Positions 11,610 through 20,635 of a DNA stretch of 64,000 nt are shown here, one piece after another. Source of the stretch: Prochlorococcus sp. AG-436-C05 (GTDB taxonomy: Bacteria > Cyanobacteriota > Cyanobacteriia > PCC-6307 > Cyanobiaceae); assembly GCA_003209795.1 (NCBI GenBank), contig QCPB01000001.1, forward strand, positions 88,679 to 152,678. The letters run 5' to 3'. Each line of letters begins with the position of its first letter. The stretch's first letter is position 1. Made by a program: the position numbers and the translations under genes. Below the pieces are notes generated by a model, which had not been told where the DNA came from, searched no databases, and was given only the letters and a program-made list of their open reading frames with translations.

Positions 11610-12083
11610 TTAGTTAAAATATTTCTTTAAGTCATCTTCAACAGTTACAGGTACCATATGACTTATTTCGCCTCCAAATTTTGCAACTTCTTTTACAAGT
11701 GAACTGCTAAGAAAACTATAATTTGTATTAGTAGATAGAAAGATAGTTTCAATTTCTTTATTAAGAGATTTATTAGTATGAGCTATTTGGAGCTCATATT
11801 CAAAGTCACTCATTGCTCTTAATCCTCTTAAAATAATATTAGCTTTTACATCTTTTGCGCAGTCAACAGTAAGACCTGAATAAGAAATAACTTCTATATG
11901 AGGTAAATGTGACAAGGATGTTCTTATTTGTAATATTCTTTTATTTAAATCAAATGTTGGAATTTTATTAGTATTTTCTAAAACAGCTACAACTACATTT
12001 CCAAATAATTTTTCTGCCCTTTGTATCAAATCAACATGACCATTTGTTAATGGATCAAATGTACCTGGGTAAAGTATTTTCAT
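11610..12083 (-). CDS. coaD: Pantetheine-phosphate adenylyltransferase
   Basis: Penultimate step of coenzyme A synthesis: joins ATP and 4'-phosphopantetheine to give dephospho-CoA. The nucleotidyltransferase motif [16 protein letters not shown] is at the N-terminus and the ISSS-equivalent loop [12 protein letters not shown] near the C-terminus. [13 protein letters not shown] in the middle is diagnostic. 157 aa, normal size. Divergent from the flavin reductase-like gene over 59 bases. Confidence 0.96.
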   Translation of the reverse strand: MKILYPGTFDPLTNGHVDLIQRAEKLFGNVVVAVLENTNKIPTFDLNKRILQIRTSLSHLPHIEVISYSGLTVDCAKDVKANIILRGLRAMSDFEYELQIAHTNKSLNKEIETIFLSTNTNYSFLSSSLVKEVAKFGGEISHMVPVTVEDDLKKYFN

Positions 12084-12142
12084 GATTTTATTATGATCAA
12101 ATAAAAAATTTAGTTAAAATAAATATATTAGTTAAATTAATT

Positions 12143-12631
12143 ATGACATTAAATCTAGAAGCAAAAAAAATCTTATTAAGAAAAATACCTCACGGTCTAT
12201 TTATTTGTGGAGTGAGAGATGAAGAAAAAGATGAAGTAAATGGATTCACAGCTAGTTGGGTAACGCAAGGATCATTTAATCCTCCTCTAGTCGTAATGGC
12301 AGTTAGGGCTGAGGGGTCTAGTCACGAAATAATAAATTCAAACAATAAGTTTTCACTTAATGTTCTAAAACATGATCAGAAAGATCTAGCAGCAGTTTTT
12401 TTTAAACCTCAAAAGGCATTGGGAGGTAGATTTGAATCTGTTGAATTTAATTTAGGTGAATTAGGTTTACCAATATTAGTTGATAGTGTTGGTGGAGTTG
12501 AATGTAAAGTTGTTGGGAATGTTAAATATGGAGATCATACAGTTTTTGTAGGGGAAGTTCATTCTGCTTATTTAAATAATGATGTAGATTCTCTTAATCT
12601 AAGTTCTACAGGATGGAATTATGGAGGGTAG
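12143..12631 (+). CDS. Flavin reductase-like domain protein
   Basis: A 162-aa single-domain FMN-binding protein of the flavin reductase family, the same fold that ends flavodiiron proteins. Typical segments are RKIPHGLFICGVRDE, the NGFTASWVTQGSFNPPLVVMA flavin-binding region, and FSLNVLKHDQKDLAAVFF. Its donor and acceptor are unknown; a role in flavin reduction or oxygen chemistry is inference. uvrC follows after 9 bases on the same strand. Confidence 0.82.
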   Translation: MTLNLEAKKILLRKIPHGLFICGVRDEEKDEVNGFTASWVTQGSFNPPLVVMAVRAEGSSHEIINSNNKFSLNVLKHDQKDLAAVFFKPQKALGGRFESVEFNLGELGLPILVDSVGGVECKVVGNVKYGDHTVFVGEVHSAYLNNDVDSLNLSSTGWNYGG

Positions 12632-12640
12632 CAATAATAA

Positions 12641-14599
12641 ATGAGTAATCCCTCCATTAAGAAAGTTGATAATAAATATAATTTTAAGATTGAATATAAA
12701 TTAATCAATAATAAAGAGTTATTAAAATCAAGATTATCTGAAATACCTAAATCCTCTGGTTGTTATCTTTTTAAAGATATAGATAATAACTTACTTTATA
12801 TAGGAAAATCAAAAACACTTCGTAGCAGAGTAAGCAGTTATTTTAATAACTATTTAGATTTAACACCAAGACTAAGTTTAATGGTACGCCAAATAGCTGA
12901 AATTGAAATTATAATTACTGATAGTGAATATGAAGCTTTAAATTTAGAGTCAAATTTAATAAAAACAAATAAACCATATTTCAATATTCTTTTAAAAGAT
13001 GATAAGAAATATCCTTATCTTTGTATAACTTGGAGTGAGAAATATCCAAGAATATTTATTACAAGAAGAAGAAGAAATAGGAATAATTTAGATAGATATT
13101 ATGGGCCTTATGTAGATGTAGGGTTATTAAGAAAAACATTATTTACTATAAAAAAAATATTTCCTCTTAGACAAAGACCTAGGCCCGTTTATAAAGATAG
13201 AACATGTTTGAATTACTCAATAGGAAGATGTCCAGGAGTATGCCAAGAAATAATTTCTTCTGAGGATTATAAAAAAACAATGAAACAAGTATCTATGATA
13301 TTTCAGGGAAGGAATGATGACTTAGAAGTTTTTCTAGAAAAAAAAATGTTTCAATACTCAAACGATTTAGATTATGAAAATGCTGCTAAAGTAAGAGATC
13401 AAATTTCAGGTTTAAAGTTATTAACTGAATCACAAAAGATATCTATTCCAGATTCATCTGTAAATAGAGATATTTTTGGAATAGTATCTGAAAAAAATGT
13501 AGCTAGTATTCAAATTTTTCAAATGAGGTCCGGAAAACTTATTGGAAGAATTGGATATAGTCAAAAATTAAATAATCAAGATGAGATTGTTATTTTACAA
13601 AGAGTTTTAGAAGAACATTATATGAATGTAGAAGGAGTTGAAATTCCATCAGAAATACTTCTTCAACAAAAGCTTCCAAAACAAAAACCTATAGAAGATT
13701 GGCTAACTGAATTAAGGAAAAAGAAAGTTAAACTAATAATCCCAAAAAGGAATAAAAAATATGCAACTGTAGAGATGGTTTTAAAAAATGCCAAACTAGA
13801 ATTAGAAAGAATATTAAATGGTATTCAAGATAATGAATTAGCAATTGAAGATCTTACTCAAATTCTTGAATTAAGTGATCAACCTAAGAGAATTGAAGGA
13901 TATGATATTAGTCATATTCAAGGAACAGATCCTGTAGCTTCACAAGTGGTTTTTATTGACGGAATACCATCTAAACAAAATTATAGAAAATATAAGATAA
14001 ATGATTCAAACGTATTTATTGGTCATAGCGATGATTTCGCTTCAATATATGAAGTAATTCTTAGAAGGTTTAGAAAATGGTCAAGATTTAAAAATAATGG
14101 AGGAGATTTTTCAATATTTAGGGATAAAAAAAATAGTAAATTATGTAATGAACTATTTTCTGACTGGCCCGATTTAATAATGATTGATGGTGGCAAAGGA
14201 CAATTAAATGCGGCTATAAAAGCTTTAATAGAATTAAACCTTGAGGAAGAAGTAACTATATGTTCATTGGCAAAAAAAAATGAAGAAATATATATACCAG
14301 GCGTCTCTAAACCACTTAATACTGATCAAAATCAAAAAGGAGTGCTTCTTCTAAGAAGAATCAGAGATGAAGCTCACAGATTTGCTCTTTCTTTTCATAG
14401 AGATAAAAGGTCTAAAAGAATGAACAGATCGCAACTTTCTCAAATAGTTGGTTTGGGACCATCAAGAATAAAAGAATTACTAGAACATTTCAAATCAATA
14501 GATGCGATTAGAATCGCGAGCAAAAAGGAATTATCAAATGTTAAAGGACTTGGGAAAAACACGGCAGACGAAATTTATGACTATTTTCATGAGATATAA
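12641..14599 (+). CDS. uvrC: UvrABC excinuclease subunit C
   Basis: Makes both incisions in nucleotide excision repair. The N-terminal GIY-YIG nuclease domain is visible as SSGCYLFKDI...LLYIGKSKTLRSRV (about residues 38-62). A UVR motif (YENAAKVRDQI) follows, then the UvrC RNase H-like endonuclease with IEGYDISHIQG and DLIMIDGGKGQLN, and C-terminal helix-hairpin-helix elements. 652 aa, full length. mfd, which feeds lesions into this pathway, is at 53.4 kb. Confidence 0.96.
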   Translation: MSNPSIKKVDNKYNFKIEYKLINNKELLKSRLSEIPKSSGCYLFKDIDNNLLYIGKSKTLRSRVSSYFNNYLDLTPRLSLMVRQIAEIEIIITDSEYEALNLESNLIKTNKPYFNILLKDDKKYPYLCITWSEKYPRIFITRRRRNRNNLDRYYGPYVDVGLLRKTLFTIKKIFPLRQRPRPVYKDRTCLNYSIGRCPGVCQEIISSEDYKKTMKQVSMIFQGRNDDLEVFLEKKMFQYSNDLDYENAAKVRDQISGLKLLTESQKISIPDSSVNRDIFGIVSEKNVASIQIFQMRSGKLIGRIGYSQKLNNQDEIVILQRVLEEHYMNVEGVEIPSEILLQQKLPKQKPIEDWLTELRKKKVKLIIPKRNKKYATVEMVLKNAKLELERILNGIQDNELAIEDLTQILELSDQPKRIEGYDISHIQGTDPVASQVVFIDGIPSKQNYRKYKINDSNVFIGHSDDFASIYEVILRRFRKWSRFKNNGGDFSIFRDKKNSKLCNELFSDWPDLIMIDGGKGQLNAAIKALIELNLEEEVTICSLAKKNEEIYIPGVSKPLNTDQNQKGVLLLRRIRDEAHRFALSFHRDKRSKRMNRSQLSQIVGLGPSRIKELLEHFKSIDAIRIASKKELSNVKGLGKNTADEIYDYFHEI

Positions 14600-14686
14600 A
14601 TATTAATTAATTTTTGAAAAATAGAATTCTTGATATTAATAATTTTATTTATATTAAAATTAGTTTTTTTAATATAATTTACTAAT

Positions 14687-15253
14687 TTGACAGTCGAAGC
14701 ATATCTCTGGTTTAAATCACTTCACATAATTGGAGTAATCGTTTGGTTCTCTGGATTATTTTATTTGGTGAGGCTTTTTATATATCATGAAGAATCAAGA
14801 TCTATGGAAGATAAATTAAAAATTGCTTTCAACAATCAATATACATTGATGGAAAAAAGATTAGCTAATATTATTACAACCCCTGGCATGATATTAGCCT
14901 TAACTATGGCTATATGTATGGTTATTATGCAGCCTAGTTGGCTAAGTGAGAAATGGCTTCAAATAAAAATTTCTTTTGTTTTAGGTTTAGTAATTTATCA
15001 TTATTATTGTTATAAGATAATGAATTCATTACAAAATGGTACTTCTAACATTTCAGCTAAAAATCTAAGATTATTAAATGAATTGCCAACATTATTATTA
15101 TTTATAATTGTACTTTTAGTTATTTTTAAAAATAACTTTCCTACTAGTATTGCAACATGGAGTGTAGTTGGTCTTATTGTTTTTATGCTCGCTTCAATAC
15201 AGTTATATGCAAAAATCAGGAAGAAAAATGAAGAAAAAGTAAAGAATGAATAA
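14687..15253 (+). CDS. hemJ: Protoporphyrinogen IX oxidase HemJ
   Basis: Membrane oxidase of the HemJ (formerly UPF0093) family, the usual cyanobacterial replacement for HemG/HemY. It oxidises protoporphyrinogen IX to protoporphyrin IX, the branch point for heme and chlorophyll. Four to five hydrophobic helices, the conserved WFKSLHIIGVIVWFSG start with its His, and EKRLANIITTPGM are visible. 188 aa. The start is TTG at 14687; no in-frame ATG fits the family start. Its end overlaps the PHP gene by 8 bases. Confidence 0.9.
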   Translation: MTVEAYLWFKSLHIIGVIVWFSGLFYLVRLFIYHEESRSMEDKLKIAFNNQYTLMEKRLANIITTPGMILALTMAICMVIMQPSWLSEKWLQIKISFVLGLVIYHYYCYKIMNSLQNGTSNISAKNLRLLNELPTLLLFIIVLLVIFKNNFPTSIATWSVVGLIVFMLASIQLYAKIRKKNEEKVKNE

Positions 15254-15893
15254 GGAAGAATTAATAAAATTAACTTCAAACATTAATCAACACAGTTGTC
15301 CAAAGAATGTAAATTTCCACTGTCATAGTATATATAGTGATGGCAGCTTAGGAGTTGAGGAACTTTTAGATCAGGCCTATAAAAATAACTTAAAATTTAT
15401 AGCTATAACAGATCATCACACAATTAAAGCTCACGAATACATAGAAAAAAATAATATATTTTCCAAATATCCTGAAGATTCTTTTAAAATAGTTTCTGGA
15501 ATAGAAATTAATTGTTTAATACTTGGTTGCTTAGTGCATGTAATTGGTTTAGGAATTGACATAAAAAGTAAATATCTTTATCCATATATTCATGGAGAGT
15601 CTCCAATAGGAAATAATTTGCAAATTAATTGTGTTACCAAAGCAATTAGTTCAGCTGGAGGATTATCATTTCTAGCACATCCAGCAAGGTATAGAATTCC
15701 TTTTTATAAATTAATTCCAGAGGCTAAGAAACAAGGTTTGGATGGAATAGAGGTTTGGTACGATTATGAACTAAACCAAAAATGGAAGCCAAGTTTATTC
15801 GTATGTTCACAAATAGATAAATTAGCAGATAAATATTCAATGCTAAAAACATGCGGAACAGATAGTCATGGACTTTCACTATTAGGCAGATAA
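15246..15893 (+). CDS. PHP-domain metal-dependent phosphoesterase
   Basis: A 215-aa polymerase-and-histidinol-phosphatase domain protein. All motif blocks are present: NFHCHSIYSDGS (metal ligands HxH), ITDHHTI, GIEINC, LAHPARYR and GTDSHG at the C-terminus. Relatives hydrolyse 5'-nucleotides, 3',5'-bisphosphates or short RNAs, but the substrate is not readable here. It overlaps the end of hemJ and ends one base short of the convergent cobN. Confidence 0.85.
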   Translation: MNKEELIKLTSNINQHSCPKNVNFHCHSIYSDGSLGVEELLDQAYKNNLKFIAITDHHTIKAHEYIEKNNIFSKYPEDSFKIVSGIEINCLILGCLVHVIGLGIDIKSKYLYPYIHGESPIGNNLQINCVTKAISSAGGLSFLAHPARYRIPFYKLIPEAKKQGLDGIEVWYDYELNQKWKPSLFVCSQIDKLADKYSMLKTCGTDSHGLSLLGR

Positions 15894-15894
15894 T

Positions 15895-18800
15895 TCAGAA
15901 TTCGTTTTTTTCAATTATTGAATCAGTATTAATAATTATGTTCTTTAAATTTTCAATGACATCAGAAGAACAATTATTCCACATTTTTCTATTGACAATT
16001 TCAAGAAATCTTTGTGCAATATCTCTTAAAGCCCATGGATTATTTTCTAGAAAGAAATTCCTAAGATCCCGATCACATAACCATGATTTATAAACTTCCT
16101 CATAACACCAATCAGACACTACTTCAGTAGAAGCATCAAAAGCATATAAGTAATCTAGTGTCGCTGAAAATTCAAACGCTCCTTTATAACCATTATCCTT
16201 CATTCCATTTATCCATTTAGGGTTAAGTATTCTTGATATAACAACTTTATTAATTTCATCTTGTAATTTTGAAATTTTAGATAATCCAAATTTAGATAAA
16301 TCACCATGATACATTTCAGGTAATTTACCGCTCAATTTTTTTACTGCTGAAGATAAACCACCTTGAAACTGATAATAGTCATCAGAATCTAAAATATCAT
16401 GTTCCTTATTATCTTGGTTATGAACAACTAACTGCACATTTTTAAGAGCATTTTCTAATGATTTTTTATCCTCTATAGGTTCAAGATTATCACTATAAAT
16501 CCACTTACTCCAATTAAGAAAAGATTCTCCAAAATCATCTATATTTTCCCAATTAGAATTTGAAATTAGTTCTTGTAGACCAGCTCCATATGAACCTGGA
16601 GCTGACCCAAATATACGATTAATTGGATCACCATCCTTTAATGCCCCAGCAAGAGGGTTAAATTTATCATTCTCTTTAAGATTAGATATTAGATTTATTG
16701 CTTTAGAAGTTAATTTGACTAACTGAGGAAATGCATCTCTAAACATTCCCGAAATCCTTAATGTAACATCTACTCTTGGCCTATCCAGAACAGATAAAGG
16801 GATGATTTCTAAGTCTACTACTCTTCTTGAGGGTCCATCCCAAATAGGTTGTACCCCTAATAAATATAATATTTGACAAATGTCTTCTCCACCATTTCGC
16901 ATGGTGGATGTTGCCCATACAGATATTGCCATATTTTTTAAATCTTCTCCATTTTCTTGTTTGTATAAATCAATAATTTGAGACGCAGATTTACAACCAA
17001 CACTCCATGCTGATTCAGTTGGCAATCCTCTCGCATCAACTGAAAAGAAATTTTTACCAGTGGGTAAAGCTTCAGTTTTACCTCTCGTAGGGGCTCCAGA
17101 TGGACCACTTTTTACATATTTGCCATTTAATGAATTAATAAATGAAAATTTTTCATTATATGAAGAATTAATGATTGGATTTAGTATCTCATTTTTTAAT
17201 AATAAAAAATAATTATTATGTTTTTTATCATTAAAGAAATAGTCTATTATTTTCTGATTTTTATATTTGTCTAAATAATTTATATTGGTTTTCTTTTTGT
17301 AAAAAAACAAATATATAATATATTTTGCTTGTTGTTCCAAAAACTCTATAGCCATTCTAAAATTTAAAATTTTCCTGTTTGAAAACCTCAATAATATTTT
17401 TTTATCCTTTTCAGTTAACTTTTGATCATATTTATTTGTCCAAGGATTCAAATCCAGTTTTAAATTTTTCGCTATATATTGAACAACACCAATTCTGGTA
17501 GCATTTGGTACTCTTGCAATACACAAGAATAAATTTATTTCATTAATATTATTCTGCCTATTGCCAAATACATGCAAACCTGTTCTAATTTGAGATTCTT
17601 TAATTTTGCAAAGAAAGGAATCAATTTCTTCTATTTTAATATTTTTATTCTTTAAAGTAATTTCACTAAAATCTTTTTTAATTAATTCAAAAATGGATTT
17701 TTCTATTATCTCAATACGATTAGAATTTAATAATTTTGCTTCAAAATATTCGTCTAAATAATTTTCTAATATTGAATATTTTCCATATAATTCTGACCTA
17801 TCCAAAGGAGGGGTTAAATGATCAATAATTGTGGCAGCAGTTCTTCTTTTAGCTTGGGATCCTTCTCCAGGATCATTTACGATAAAGGGATATATGTTAG
17901 GTATTGCTGGACAAATAATATTTGGAAAACATTTATTGCTGAGACCTATAGATTTGCCAGGTAGCCATTCAACAGTCCCATGTTTACCAATATGGCATAT
18001 AGCATTTGCATTAAAAACTTTTTCAATCCAAAAATATTGTGCTAAATATCTATGAGGAGGTGGAAGATCAGGAGAATGAATATCTCTATCAGTGTAAGTG
18101 TCATAACCACGTTGAGGTTGAATCAATAATGTTATTTTTCCAAATCTAAGACCATTTATTGAGAAGCCTTCATTATCTAGATCGATCGCATCAGATGGTT
18201 TACCCCAACGATTAATAATAGTATTTTTTGGATCAAGTTCTAAATAAGTCCAATATTTTAAATAATCACTAAGTGGTAAGTAATCTAATGGTTTATTATT
18301 CTGAGATTCAATATCATTAGTTCTAGTTTTTATAAGCATTGACATTAATTCAGAAGAATCTTTAGGATAATTACAAGATCCAAGGTCATAACCTTCTTCT
18401 TTTAACCAATTAAGAATATTTATTATTGAAGATGGTGTATTTAGACCAACGCCATTACCGATTCTTCCGTTCTTTACTGGATAATTACTTATTACTAGAC
18501 AAATTCTTTTATCAAAATTATTAAGTTTCTGTAGTTTCACATAATTTGTTGCAAATTTTGAAATCCAATCAATCCCAATTTGATCAGCTTTGTAACTAGT
18601 TATTTCACTGTAAAGTGTATTCTTTTTTGATATTATTTCTTTAAAAGCAGAAGGTAAGGTAGTAATTCTTCCATCAAATTCGGGAATAATTATTTGCATT
18701 AATAAATCAGATGAATTCATTCCAATTGATGAATTTAACCAATTTTTTTTTGATATATTTGAAGAAAGAAGCTGTAAAATTGGGATTTTAAGAGAAGTAA

Positions 18801-19632
18801 AAATATTTGTAGAATTTTCAATTAAATCATTATTTTTGATTTGAGATGAAGAAAATGAAGTTGTGGTAATTATTATTTTAATATCTTCTTTTTTAAAAAT
18901 TTCTATTAATTTCTTTTGAATAATTTGATCTTTTAGAGTTGAAATAAAAAATGTTTTAGGAGATAGTCCACATTTTCTTAACTGCAAGTTAAGTTTTTCG
19001 TTTACTTCAATTTCATTAGCCAAAAAAAGCGATTTATAGGATATTATTCCTATCTTTTCTCCTTTTTCAATTTTCCAATCATACAAATAAGGATCTGCAT
19101 AAAAAGAAATCTTTAAAAACTCATTAGGAATTAATGTTTCATCTTTTTTTAGGTAATTTAAACAATTAAGAAATTTTCTATAATTATCCAGTCCTCCAGA
19201 TCTTAGTAATTTAGAAATATTTAATGCTACATCTTTATCTATACTACTAATTTCACATAAGGAAACTTCCTGATCAAGGGTACCTGATAGGATTACTAAC
19301 TTCCTTTTTTTATCAACTTCTTGCCAATTTAAAAGTTGTTCAATTCCATAGTTCCATGTTCCTTTATCTCCAAATAATCTTAGTACGACAACTTTTGCAT
19401 AATTAATTGTTTTTAATAGATAATTATCTATTTGTGCTGAGGAATTTAAATTAGAAATTTCTAAAGCTCTAATATTATTTTTTAATGAAGTAAATTCTTT
19501 TTCTAACAATAAGTTCGATAAGAGATTTAAATCAGCTTTGACACTGGTTATAAAAATAAAATCTGCAACTGGTTGCTCTATTAAATCATCCTTATTCTTT
19601 TCATTTCCTGCTATATTCAATATCCTGTGCAT
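15895..19632 (-). CDS. cobN: Cobaltochelatase large subunit CobN
   Basis: Large ATP-dependent chelatase subunit inserting cobalt into hydrogenobyrinic acid diamide, or the cyanobacterial equivalent, in B12 synthesis. 1245 aa, the usual length. Conserved blocks include HIGKHGTVEWLPGKS, NDPGEGSQAKRR, SGAPTRGKTEALPTGKNF, and FGSAPGSYGAGLQELI near the C-terminus. It is a paralogue of ChlH (at 61.8 kb), but the longer N-terminus and the SAPGSYG segment fit CobN. It is convergent with the PHP gene and divergent from ilvE. cobU (34.4 kb) and metH (20.6 kb) are in the same window. Confidence 0.93.
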   Translation of the reverse strand: MHRILNIAGNEKNKDDLIEQPVADFIFITSVKADLNLLSNLLLEKEFTSLKNNIRALEISNLNSSAQIDNYLLKTINYAKVVVLRLFGDKGTWNYGIEQLLNWQEVDKKRKLVILSGTLDQEVSLCEISSIDKDVALNISKLLRSGGLDNYRKFLNCLNYLKKDETLIPNEFLKISFYADPYLYDWKIEKGEKIGIISYKSLFLANEIEVNEKLNLQLRKCGLSPKTFFISTLKDQIIQKKLIEIFKKEDIKIIITTTSFSSSQIKNNDLIENSTNIFTSLKIPILQLLSSNISKKNWLNSSIGMNSSDLLMQIIIPEFDGRITTLPSAFKEIISKKNTLYSEITSYKADQIGIDWISKFATNYVKLQKLNNFDKRICLVISNYPVKNGRIGNGVGLNTPSSIINILNWLKEEGYDLGSCNYPKDSSELMSMLIKTRTNDIESQNNKPLDYLPLSDYLKYWTYLELDPKNTIINRWGKPSDAIDLDNEGFSINGLRFGKITLLIQPQRGYDTYTDRDIHSPDLPPPHRYLAQYFWIEKVFNANAICHIGKHGTVEWLPGKSIGLSNKCFPNIICPAIPNIYPFIVNDPGEGSQAKRRTAATIIDHLTPPLDRSELYGKYSILENYLDEYFEAKLLNSNRIEIIEKSIFELIKKDFSEITLKNKNIKIEEIDSFLCKIKESQIRTGLHVFGNRQNNINEINLFLCIARVPNATRIGVVQYIAKNLKLDLNPWTNKYDQKLTEKDKKILLRFSNRKILNFRMAIEFLEQQAKYIIYLFFYKKKTNINYLDKYKNQKIIDYFFNDKKHNNYFLLLKNEILNPIINSSYNEKFSFINSLNGKYVKSGPSGAPTRGKTEALPTGKNFFSVDARGLPTESAWSVGCKSASQIIDLYKQENGEDLKNMAISVWATSTMRNGGEDICQILYLLGVQPIWDGPSRRVVDLEIIPLSVLDRPRVDVTLRISGMFRDAFPQLVKLTSKAINLISNLKENDKFNPLAGALKDGDPINRIFGSAPGSYGAGLQELISNSNWENIDDFGESFLNWSKWIYSDNLEPIEDKKSLENALKNVQLVVHNQDNKEHDILDSDDYYQFQGGLSSAVKKLSGKLPEMYHGDLSKFGLSKISKLQDEINKVVISRILNPKWINGMKDNGYKGAFEFSATLDYLYAFDASTEVVSDWCYEEVYKSWLCDRDLRNFFLENNPWALRDIAQRFLEIVNRKMWNNCSSDVIENLKNIIINTDSIIEKNEF

Positions 19633-19704
19633 TTTTATATATAAATAGGGTTTAGAATACGTAAGTAGGATAAAACAAGTTTACCTTAATTAAATAAATT
19701 AAAT

Positions 19705-20619
19705 ATGCATGAATTTCTTCCATATGCCTGGTTCGAAGGTAAATGTATTCCATTTAAAGAAGCAAAAATATCAATAGCTACTCATGCACTACATTATGGT
19801 ACTGCTGCATTTGGAGGAATGCGAGCGATACCTAACCCTACAAATAAAGAAGAATTCCTTTTATTTAGAACTGATAAACACATAAAAAGATTAGCTCAAA
19901 GTGCAAAATTACTCTTAACTGATATTTCTGAAGAATATATTTTTAAAGCCTTAGAGGATGTTATTAAAAGAAATAAGCCAGAAAAACCTATCTATATTAG
20001 ACCATTCGTATATACAAGCGATTTAGGTATAGCTCCGAGGTTACACAATATTGAAACAGATTTCTTTATTTATTGTATTGAACTAGGAGATTATCTATCC
20101 CCAGATGGAGTTTCTTGTAGAATGAGTAGTTGGACTAGACAAGAAGATAGATCTCTCCCATTGAGAGGAAAAATAAGTGGAGCTTATATTACTAGTTCAT
20201 TAGCTAAAACAGAAGCTAGTTTATCGGGTTTTGATGAAGCCTTGCTATTAAATTCAAGTGGTAAGGTAAGCGAAGCTAGTGGTATGAATTTATTTATTGT
20301 AAGAAATGGAGATTTAATCACTCCTGGTGTTGATCAAGATATCCTTGAGGGGATTACTAGAGCTAGTGTAATTGAATTAGCAAAATCTTTTGGAATAAAT
20401 GTAATTGAAAGACCTGTTGATAAAACAGAATTATTAATAGCAGATGAAGTTTTTTTAACTGGTACAGCAGCAAAAATTACACCAGTTAAAAAAATTGAAT
20501 CAAGTGAATTAAATGGTGAAAGACCAATAATGAATAAATTAAAACGTAAGCTTATAGAAATAACAGAAGGTCGTTCTCAAGACTATGATAATTGGGTAAC
20601 CAGAATTTCAATAAGATAG
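19705..20619 (+). CDS. ilvE: Branched-chain amino acid aminotransferase
   Basis: PLP class IV aminotransferase for the last step of Leu, Ile and Val synthesis. Family landmarks are the N-terminal FLPYAWFEGK, HALHYGTAAFGGMRA, the PLP lysine region GKISGAYITSSLAKTEA, and SEASGMNLFIV with GITRASVIELA. 304 aa, normal. It ends at 20619, about 16 bases before the preferred metH start, so the two may be co-transcribed. Confidence 0.93.
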   Translation: MHEFLPYAWFEGKCIPFKEAKISIATHALHYGTAAFGGMRAIPNPTNKEEFLLFRTDKHIKRLAQSAKLLLTDISEEYIFKALEDVIKRNKPEKPIYIRPFVYTSDLGIAPRLHNIETDFFIYCIELGDYLSPDGVSCRMSSWTRQEDRSLPLRGKISGAYITSSLAKTEASLSGFDEALLLNSSGKVSEASGMNLFIVRNGDLITPGVDQDILEGITRASVIELAKSFGINVIERPVDKTELLIADEVFLTGTAAKITPVKKIESSELNGERPIMNKLKRKLIEITEGRSQDYDNWVTRISIR

Positions 20620-20635
20620 ATTGATTTTTATCCAA

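Noticed and set aside
17831..18055. Plus-strand ORF inside cobN
   Set aside because: Antisense shadow of the conserved CobN core (HIGKHGTVEWLPGKS region).
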